A stretch of 19,415 bases of DNA from Dichloromethanomonas sp964477085 (lineage in GTDB: Bacteria > Bacillota > Desulfitobacteriia > Desulfitobacteriales > Syntrophobotulaceae). The translations under genes were made by a program, and so were the position numbers. Shown here one piece after another: positions 14,246-19,415 of the stretch. Under the pieces are notes generated by a model, which worked only from the letters and a program-made list of their open reading frames with translations, ran no database searches and was not told where the DNA came from. Every line of letters starts with the position of its first letter. The first letter of the stretch is position 1. The DNA lies in assembly GCA_964477085.1 (NCBI GenBank), contig CAYZDF010000053.1, forward strand, positions 1 to 19,415, given 5' to 3'.

Positions 14246-15253
14246 ATGTCCAGGTTCAACAAAAGTTTTGTCTTGATCTTAACTTTGGTCCTTATACTGA
14301 CCACTACCTTAGTGGGTTGTAATAAACAAACACCCGCACCACAGGACTCTCAACCAGTAAAAGTAACTATCATGCTGGATTGGGCACCCAATACCAATCA
14401 CACCGGACTATTTGCAGCCCAGGAAAACAATTACTTTAAGGAACAGGGACTTGAGGTAGATATCGTTAACCCCTCAAGCCAAGGAACACTGGAGCAACTG
14501 GTAGCGACTGGTCATGTTGATTTTGGCATCAGTCATCAAGAACAAGTCACCACTGCTCGTATCAGTGACCTACCGCTCGTTTCCCTGGCGGCAATCCTCC
14601 AGCATAATACTTCTGGCTTTGCCTCACTGAAGAACAAGAATATCTTAAGTGCCAAAGATTTTGAAAACAAGGTTTACGGGGGCTGGGGACTCCCTTCGGA
14701 AACTGCTGTTTTAACCGCACTTATGCAAAAAGATAATGCAGACTTTAACACCATAAAGATGGTTAATATCGGTGAAGCTGATCAGCTTGCTTCCTTAAAT
14801 AAGGATATTGATCTGACCTGGATCTTTTATGGTTGGACAGGTATTCAAGCAGAGATCCGCAAGCAGGAGCTTAATGTGCTCTGGCTGAAAGACGTGGATC
14901 CCGCTCTCGACTACTATACCCCGGTATTTGTTACGAATGAGAAGATGATCCAGGAAAAACCGCATGTCGTCAAGAAGATGATGGCCGCTGTGAGCCAAGG
15001 CTATCAATTCGCTATCGCCAATCCAGATCAAGCTGCCGATATTCTTATCAAACATTCCCCAGAATCTGATCCTGAGATGATCAAAAAGAGCCAAAAATGG
15101 CTGAGCCCTCAATACCAGGCAGATGCTGCACGTTGGGGAGAACAAAAAGAAACTGTCTGGACAGCTTATGCCAAGTGGTTATTTGATAACAAACTTGTGC
15201 CCAAGATGATCGACCCAGCTAAAGCTTTCACGAATGAATTCTTGCCTAAATAA
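14246..15253 (+). CDS. thiY: THI5/NMT1-like substrate-binding lipoprotein
   Basis: This 335-residue extracellular lipoprotein is the substrate-capturing part of the riboswitch-controlled importer. The signal peptide ends in a lipobox LVGC with lipidated C25. VTIMLDWAPNTNHTG follows, the signature of the NMT1/THI5-like pyrimidine-precursor-binding family (for example B. subtilis ThiY), and GLFAAQENNYFKEQGLEVDI completes it. GGWGLPSETAV marks the second ligand-contact region. AGGAGG lies eight bases before the ATG. The likely ligand is N-formyl-4-amino-5-aminomethyl-2-methylpyrimidine or hydroxymethylpyrimidine. It lies 70 bases after the permease with no terminator between. Confidence 0.92.
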   Translation: MSRFNKSFVLILTLVLILTTTLVGCNKQTPAPQDSQPVKVTIMLDWAPNTNHTGLFAAQENNYFKEQGLEVDIVNPSSQGTLEQLVATGHVDFGISHQEQVTTARISDLPLVSLAAILQHNTSGFASLKNKNILSAKDFENKVYGGWGLPSETAVLTALMQKDNADFNTIKMVNIGEADQLASLNKDIDLTWIFYGWTGIQAEIRKQELNVLWLKDVDPALDYYTPVFVTNEKMIQEKPHVVKKMMAAVSQGYQFAIANPDQAADILIKHSPESDPEMIKKSQKWLSPQYQADAARWGEQKETVWTAYAKWLFDNKLVPKMIDPAKAFTNEFLPK

Positions 15254-15313
15254 CTATGATCTGTACCTGACGGGACTCTTTTCCCTTTCCACTATTACTA
15301 GGGGTTGAAACAA

Positions 15314-16066
15314 GTGACACTTATCATCAGGAACCTCTCCAAAATCTATACAGAAAATAACCAGCCCATGGAAATCTTCCATGATCTGAATATGTCTATC
15401 GATAGTGGCTCCTTTGTTTCAATCATTGGACCTTCTGGTTCAGGAAAGAGTACACTTTGCAACTTAATTTCAGGAATTGAAATGCCTGACAAAGGGCAGA
15501 TTTTCCTTGATGAAAACGAGATCACCGGTAAGCCGGGTAATGTCGGGTACATGTTCCAGAAAGATCTGCTCCTCCCCTGGCGAACCTTGGAACAGAATGT
15601 CATGTTGGGATGTGATATTACCGGCATGGATAAGAGGACTGCGATAGCAAAGGCCAAAGCAGGATTAGAACTTTTTGGATTATTGGAGTTTGCGGACTAC
15701 TACCCCCATCAGCTCTCCGGTGGCATGAGACAAAGGGGGGCTCTGTTACGTACCATCCTTTTTGGTCAATCCACCCTGCTCTTGGACGAACCTTTTGGAG
15801 CTCTGGATGCTTTGACGCGAAGGGAAATGCAGTACTGGCTCTTATCGGTTTGGAATGAGCTCAAAAATACAGTTCTATTTATAACTCATGATATAGAAGA
15901 AGCTGTTCTTCTTTCCGATTATATTGTGGTTCTAAGCAAAAGACCGGCGGAAGTAATCGAAGTTATCCCGGTTCCTTTTACTCGGCCACGTAACCCGGAG
16001 CTGATTCTTTCTGCTGAGATCTTGGACTTGAAAGGCAAACTGCTTGGTCTTCTCAATTCGCAATAA
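15314..16066 (+). CDS. thiZ: ABC transporter ATP-binding protein for thiamin precursor
   Basis: This 250-residue ATPase subunit is of the nitrate/sulfonate/taurine-like ABC subfamily. Motifs in order are Walker A GPSGSGKST (39-47), Q-loop MFQKDLLLPWR (80-90), signature LSGGM (134-138), Walker B LLLDEP (155-160) and switch histidine H192 in FITHD. The chosen GTG has AGGGG nine bases upstream. An in-frame TTG at 15305 lies immediately against that site and is unlikely. It is the last gene of the operon, and a hairpin follows at 16068-16119. No TenA or pyrimidine kinase follows, so processing enzymes must be encoded elsewhere. Confidence 0.92.
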   Translation: MTLIIRNLSKIYTENNQPMEIFHDLNMSIDSGSFVSIIGPSGSGKSTLCNLISGIEMPDKGQIFLDENEITGKPGNVGYMFQKDLLLPWRTLEQNVMLGCDITGMDKRTAIAKAKAGLELFGLLEFADYYPHQLSGGMRQRGALLRTILFGQSTLLLDEPFGALDALTRREMQYWLLSVWNELKNTVLFITHDIEEAVLLSDYIVVLSKRPAEVIEVIPVPFTRPRNPELILSAEILDLKGKLLGLLNSQ

Positions 16067-16067
16067 T

Positions 16068-16119
16068 GAAGAATAGACCAGAATGTATAGAAAAAGAAAT
16101 ATTTTTGTGGTCTATCTTC
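16068..16119 (+). terminator. Long hairpin after the thiamin-precursor operon
   Basis: GAAGAATAGACCA (16068-16080) pairs, with one bulged A, with TGGTCTATCTTC (16108-16119). The 27-base loop can fold internally (AAAAA/TTTTT). Only a short pyrimidine tract (TCTTCTCCC) follows, so termination efficiency is uncertain. It begins one base after the ATPase stop codon. Confidence 0.55.
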
Positions 16120-16181
16120 TCCCGTTTCAATCATTATGATAATATAATAGTAGCAGTTATTTTCTATGGGAGGATAATCCG

Positions 16182-16457
16182 ATGTATGAATTGAAAAATT
16201 TCAGCGAAGTTATGGTGAAGCGAACGCTGGAAGAGTATCTACCCAAAGCTAACATACCTTGTAAGTGTGAACGATGCCAGGCTGACATAATGGCCTTTGC
16301 TCTTAATCGGCTTCCCTCAAGATATTTTGTTTCACTTAAGGGAGAAGTTCTGACCCAGTTTGAATCTCAGATGGTTCCGGATAAGGCCCGTGTTTTAGCT
16401 GAAGTGGTTGCTGCCGCCCAGATCGTGGCGACTTACCCTTCCCACAAGGAAAAATAG
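16182..16457 (+). CDS. ComFB-family small protein
   Basis: This 91-residue protein resembles late-competence ComFB. It has a helical N-terminus (NFSEVMVKRTLEEYL, 6-20), then IPCKCERCQADIMAFALNRL (25-44) and PSRYFVS (45-51). Cysteines C27, C29 and C32 with D35 suggest a small metal site, as in ComFB relatives. In B. subtilis comFB sits between comFA and comFC and its function is unclear; related cyanobacterial ComFB proteins bind cyclic dinucleotides. Here no comFA or comFC is nearby. GGGAGG is nine bases before the ATG. A terminator follows at 16524-16557, so it is monocistronic. Confidence 0.87.
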   Translation: MYELKNFSEVMVKRTLEEYLPKANIPCKCERCQADIMAFALNRLPSRYFVSLKGEVLTQFESQMVPDKARVLAEVVAAAQIVATYPSHKEK

Positions 16458-16512
16458 CTTGAAAACTTTTTTAATTTTATCATAATATTATCTGATTCTG
16501 ATTTGAATAAAT

Positions 16513-16527
16513 GTTTAGGACCTAAAC
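16513..16527. other. Perfect 7-1-7 palindrome
   Basis: GTTTAGG-A-CCTAAAC lies directly before the terminator arm after the ComFB gene and overlaps its first bases. It could form an alternative RNA structure or be a DNA-binding site. No partner was found elsewhere in the window. Confidence 0.4.
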
Positions 16528-16557
16528 TGACCATATTAAATAGTGGTCGGTTTTTTT
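16524..16557 (+). terminator. Rho-independent terminator after the ComFB-like gene
   Basis: AAACTGACCA (16524-16533) pairs with TGGTCGGTTT (16544-16553), with one G-U pair, around a 10-base loop and runs into seven T residues (16551-16557). Confidence 0.88.
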
Positions 16558-16587
16558 CTGGCTAAACTTAGCGGAGTATGAGTCCAT

Positions 16588-16616
16588 TTGATTATCCCTT
16601 TATACTCTGTTACAAT
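16588..16616 (+). promoter_or_regulatory. Candidate promoter of the helicase gene
   Basis: -35 TTGATT (16588-16593), a 17-base spacer and -10 TACAAT (16611-16616). It lies between the preceding terminator and the helicase, with a leader of about 80 bases. Confidence 0.6.
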
Positions 16617-16704
16617 AATTGCGTCCTGGTTCAATCCAATTTCTACTATCAATAAGCATTGATGAATAATTCAAGTCTTAGAGTACGAGAAGAGAGTTGA
16701 TAAA

Positions 16705-18963
16705 ATGACGTTTCAATACCAGGGACTAGAGCTTGATAAATTTCAGATTGAGGCCATTCAAGCGATCAATAATGGCTACTCGGTTATTGTTTCGGCACCT
16801 ACTGGAACGGGGAAAACTTTAGTAGCGGATTACTTGGTGGAGAAGTCAATTCAGAAACAACTGAAAATCGTTTACACGGCTCCGATTAAAGCCTTAAGTA
16901 ATCAGAAGTTTAAAGATTTTACCAAACAATTCGGGCCTGATGCGGTAGGGATCATGACGGGTGATGTTGTTGTTAATCCTACTGCCCCACTCCTGATCAT
17001 GACCACAGAGATTTTTCGAAATCAGGTCATCACCAATGACGAGGAACTTAATAATGTTTCCTATGTGATTTTTGATGAGATCCACTGGTTAAATGATGAA
17101 GATCGCGGAACTGTTTGGGAAGAGTCCATTATACTTGCTCCACCCCATATCAAAATACTCGGCCTGAGTGCAACTATTGCCAATGCCAAAGAATTGAAGG
17201 ATTGGATAGAGACAATCCGTAAAGAAACGGTTGTTTTGGTGGAAGAACACAAGCGCATCGTCCCTCTGGAGTACTACTATTTTACTCAGGAGACCGGTTC
17301 AATTGATTATGATAACCTTTTGGAGTTTTACCATCATAGGTTAAAAAATATTGATCGGTCAGCCAGTAATGGTCCTCTTTTTAAACCAACAACACATATT
17401 GATCTCGTCAAGAATATTGAAAAACAGTATCTACCTTGTCTCTATTTCGTCTTTAGCCGAAAGCAGAGTACCGATAAAGCACATGAGCTGGCATCCCTTA
17501 GAAATTATCTGACACCAGACCAAAGTGCTAAGGTTAAGCAAATTTTTATTGAACAATTTGGAAATGAAGAGGATTGGTCATCTTCTACACGTAAACTATT
17601 TAGAGCTTGTCGTAAAGGAATTGCCTATCATCATGCCGGTCTGCTCCCTTTACAAAAATCCGTCGTCGAAGACCTCTTTCTGTCCAAAATAATCTCTGTT
17701 CTCTACTGTACAGAAACGTTCAGCGTTGGTATCAACTATCCGGTAAAAGCGGTTTGTTTCGATTCCCTCAATAAATATGACGGAAGGAACTTCCGGCCAT
17801 TGGCCAATCATGAATTCTTTCAGATGTCTGGTCGAGCAGGTCGCAGAGGTATTGATGACAAAGGTTTTTCTTTTGCAATCGTTGATTTGAATTATTTCGA
17901 AAAGGAACCACCTGTTAAATTTGATATTAGACGCTTGGAACCTCTGACCAGTCAATTCCGTCTTTCTTACAACACCGTTGTAAATCTTATTGCTACACTT
18001 ACTCAAGAACAGATTGAAATCTATTTTAATAAGAGTTTTGCTGCACATTCCTACATTGTTGTTGCTGAAAAAGTTGAGGATGAGATTGAAAAAACCGCTA
18101 CAGAATCAGCCAAAGCTAAAGAACATCTCTGTGAACATATCGGTACCTATAAGTGCCCCATCAATTATTACCCGAAACAAAAAGAACTGGAAAGACTGCG
18201 AAAAGCTTATGACAAACTAGATCCCAGACGACGGAATAAAATATATGGGCGACAGATGCACCGGAAGATTCGCAAATGGGAGAAAATCTTAAGATCATCA
18301 CCTAAGCCATGTGCCAAAAATCAAAATGAACTGTGTAAGACACACTCTGAAGCTTGGTATAGGCTCGAGGAAAAACTTGCAGGACTGAAGAACCAACTAG
18401 TCTCCCTACCTGACTACAATACATTCAATAATGAATTTCTTCGAAAGAAATCCCAGCTTCAGCAGATGGGTTATCTGGATAATGATACCATTCTGGCCAG
18501 AGGAGAATTCGCAAGACATATTTACGTTCAGGAACTATTAGTTACCGAATTGGTTTATTCCGGTATTCTTGAACAGCTTGATGATGATCAGTTAAATGCC
18601 TTGATCTCTTGTATCGACTATGAAAGTAAACGTAATGATTTCTTCCAGAAGACGGATCTGATTGATCTTACGCCCATGAAAGAAATCTTGGGTTATGTAC
18701 AAGGCATTTGTGGACCCGAGGTTGTTCGTTTTGATCCCAGGGTTGCAGTCATCACCTACTTCTGGAGTAAAGGTTCTCCCTTCAGTGATATTCAACAGCT
18801 CTGTACACTAGATGAAGGGGATATCATTGCCGTTTTCAGAAGAGCCATTGATTTGCTTAGACAGATGCGGGAAGCTGTAACCGATCAACCCCTTAGGGAA
18901 CGAATTAGTGCTTGTATGAAGAAGCTCGATCGTGATGAAGCTTCTATTCTAGAGTTATACTAA
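16705..18963 (+). CDS. Ski2-like DExH-box helicase, HelY/Mtr4-related
   Basis: This 752-residue ATP-dependent superfamily 2 helicase is probably an RNA helicase. Motif I APTGTGKT (31-38), Ia TAPIKALSNQK (58-68), II DEIH (124-127), III SAT (155-157), V TETFSVGINYP (336-346) and VI QMSGRAGRRG (373-382) are all intact. A basic, helical insertion (about 455-560) carries C476, C484, C536 and C544 followed by H547. The PCAKNQNELCKTHSEAW part resembles the PC..C..RE.HA.W segment of actinobacterial HelY. Residues about 590-750 look like the C-terminal DSHCT domain of Ski2/Mtr4 proteins. A role in RNA turnover or ribosome-related remodelling is inferred. The ribosome binding site is weak (GAGAAGAGAG). 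It appears monocistronic. Confidence 0.94.
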   Translation: MTFQYQGLELDKFQIEAIQAINNGYSVIVSAPTGTGKTLVADYLVEKSIQKQLKIVYTAPIKALSNQKFKDFTKQFGPDAVGIMTGDVVVNPTAPLLIMTTEIFRNQVITNDEELNNVSYVIFDEIHWLNDEDRGTVWEESIILAPPHIKILGLSATIANAKELKDWIETIRKETVVLVEEHKRIVPLEYYYFTQETGSIDYDNLLEFYHHRLKNIDRSASNGPLFKPTTHIDLVKNIEKQYLPCLYFVFSRKQSTDKAHELASLRNYLTPDQSAKVKQIFIEQFGNEEDWSSSTRKLFRACRKGIAYHHAGLLPLQKSVVEDLFLSKIISVLYCTETFSVGINYPVKAVCFDSLNKYDGRNFRPLANHEFFQMSGRAGRRGIDDKGFSFAIVDLNYFEKEPPVKFDIRRLEPLTSQFRLSYNTVVNLIATLTQEQIEIYFNKSFAAHSYIVVAEKVEDEIEKTATESAKAKEHLCEHIGTYKCPINYYPKQKELERLRKAYDKLDPRRRNKIYGRQMHRKIRKWEKILRSSPKPCAKNQNELCKTHSEAWYRLEEKLAGLKNQLVSLPDYNTFNNEFLRKKSQLQQMGYLDNDTILARGEFARHIYVQELLVTELVYSGILEQLDDDQLNALISCIDYESKRNDFFQKTDLIDLTPMKEILGYVQGICGPEVVRFDPRVAVITYFWSKGSPFSDIQQLCTLDEGDIIAVFRRAIDLLRQMREAVTDQPLRERISACMKKLDRDEASILELY

Positions 18964-19002
18964 TATGCATTTTGCTTGAAGCTTCTTATCAAAATCTATT
19001 TG

Positions 19003-19051
19003 AAAACAGGAACTGAGTAGATATATACAATATCTTCACAGTTCCTGTTTT
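19003..19051 (+). terminator. Rho-independent terminator of the helicase gene
   Basis: AAAACAGGAACTG (19003-19015) pairs perfectly with CAGTTCCTGTTTT (19039-19051), a 13-bp stem with a 23-base loop. The A/T ends give T-tracts in both directions, so it may terminate convergent transcription. It is 40 bases after the helicase stop. Confidence 0.85.
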
Positions 19052-19086
19052 ATTGCTTATTTATGGAAGCTCCCGAATAAATATTG

Positions 19087-19215
19087 GGGTAGAGGAAATA
19101 AGAAAGCATTAGTACAAATGGAATAAAGTCATTGTACATGAAAAAAGAAAAGAGAGCATACATTAAAGTTGATATAACCTTAAGTGTAGGCTCTAAAAAT
19201 GATGTTACTCTACCC
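19087..19215. other. Foldable region: outer stem enclosing two hairpins
   Basis: GGGTAGAG (19087-19094) is complementary to CTCTACCC (19208-19215), and T-rich sequence follows on the plus strand. Enclosed are GTACAA-ATG/CATTGTAC (19112-19120 / 19130-19137, one bulge) and AGAGC-TACATT/AGTGTA-GCTCT (19153-19164 / 19183-19194, one mismatch and one G-U). On the plus strand this gives a possible three-way junction. Alternatively, the second hairpin read on the minus strand is followed by CTTTTCTTTTTT and is a good terminator for a gene entering from the right edge. Confidence 0.4.
19141..19194 (-). terminator. Probable minus-strand terminator near right edge
   Basis: On the minus strand AGAGC and TACACT pair with the later AATGTA and GCTCT arms (19194-19183 with 19164-19153), followed directly by CTTTTCTTTTTT (19152-19141). 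It would end transcription of the partial gene at 19342-19415. The same bases are part of the possible plus-strand fold described separately. Confidence 0.5.
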
Positions 19216-19270
19216 TTTTTCCCTTTTATTCTATACTAAGTGTTCTATCTTATTTAAGGTCAGATAACCG

Positions 19271-19315
19271 AAAATGATACAAAGTAAAATGATACAAAGT
19301 AAAATGATAGAAAAG
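19271..19315. repeat. 15-bp tandem repeat, two perfect copies plus a degenerate third
   Basis: AAAATGATACAAAGT occurs at 19271-19285 and again at 19286-19300. AAAATGATAGAAAAG (19301-19315) is a decayed third copy, and CAAAGTGATAGG continues the theme. Tandem short repeats like this can be binding sites, for example transposase sites at insertion sequence ends, or simple slippage products. No transposase is visible in the window. Confidence 0.7.
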
Positions 19316-19341
19316 CAAAGTGATAGGAAATAAAATTGATG

Positions 19342-19415
19342 TTAAAGATAATATGTATAAATTGAGTCAATTTCATAATATTTGATTTCCGAAGGCGAGA
19401 CCTCCAGAATCTTGT
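19342..19415 (-). CDS. Possible 3' end of an unidentified gene (partial)
   Basis: Reading in from the right edge on the minus strand, one frame gives 23 codons ending KILEVSPSEIKYYEIDSIY then TYYL and TAA (19344-19342). The composition is protein-like and the outermost bases (19388-19415) are GC-richer than the spacer. A minus-strand terminator lies about 150 bases further on. The fragment is too short to identify, and an unrelated open frame by chance cannot be excluded. Confidence 0.35.
   Translation of the reverse strand, partial: KILEVSPSEIKYYEIDSIYTYYL

Larger units (their letters stand above)
18964..19415. other. Right-edge intergenic region with hairpins and repeats
   Basis: Apart from the last about 70 bases, which may hold the end of a minus-strand gene, no coding region is supported here. 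The stretch contains the helicase terminator, several further inverted repeats between 19087 and 19215, and a 15-bp tandem repeat at 19271-19300. Each is listed separately. Frames on both strands are heavily interrupted by stop codons. Confidence 0.6.

Noticed and set aside
14795..15145. 116-codon minus-strand frame
   Set aside because: It is antisense to the substrate-binding lipoprotein, with no supporting features.
19261..19330. CRISPR array at the right edge
   Set aside because: The repeat unit is 15 bp in direct tandem with no spacers, and no cas gene is present.

Overview
The window looks like chromosomal DNA from a low-to-moderate GC Gram-positive anaerobe, probably a clostridial Firmicute of the Peptococcaceae/Desulfitobacterium type. 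This is inferred from strong AGGAGG-type ribosome binding sites, frequent TTG/GTG starts, Rho-independent hairpin terminators, a Firmicute-type TPP riboswitch, a clostridial-style nucleoside kinase, a ComFB-family protein and a menaquinone methyltransferase. No rRNA, tRNA, CRISPR array, phage module or intact insertion sequence was seen. Genus-level placement is not supported by anything I can check here.

Left part (1-5331): about 290 bases of non-coding, repeat-like sequence, then threonine synthase (thrC, minus). It is divergent from a uridine-kinase-family nucleoside kinase (plus), and the two promoters flank a shared dyad. Next come endonuclease III (nth, plus), with what looks like a small relic of a methylglyoxal synthase gene antisense in its leader, and a PRC-barrel protein (minus).

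Central part (5332-12587): a multi-spanning permease of unknown substrate (minus), then a divergent FAD-dependent dehydrogenase of the COG2509 type with a cysteine cluster (plus). The latter overlaps tail-to-tail with a Cof-like HAD phosphatase (minus). A run of minus-strand housekeeping genes follows: an FlK-type thioesterase plus a YigZ/IMPACT protein in one operon, a two-CBS-domain protein, and menG plus an AlkA-like DNA glycosylase translationally coupled by an ATGA overlap.

Right part (12588-19415): a well-formed promoter, TPP riboswitch and terminator precede a four-gene thiamin-precursor operon: a thiamine-binding MTH1187-type protein, an ABC permease, a THI5/NMT1-like lipoprotein and an ATPase. 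When TPP is scarce the leader should form an anti-terminator visible in the sequence, and the operon would import a thiamin pyrimidine precursor. Downstream lie a small ComFB-family protein and a large Ski2/HelY-like helicase with a four-cysteine insertion. The last 450 bases hold a strong terminator, a foldable stretch, a 15-bp tandem repeat and possibly the 3' end of a minus-strand gene entering from the right edge.

No clear new multi-gene system was found. The items most worth a second look are the mgsA-like relic, the visible riboswitch switching helices, the right-edge structured/repeat region, the cysteine-bearing helicase and the unassigned permease.
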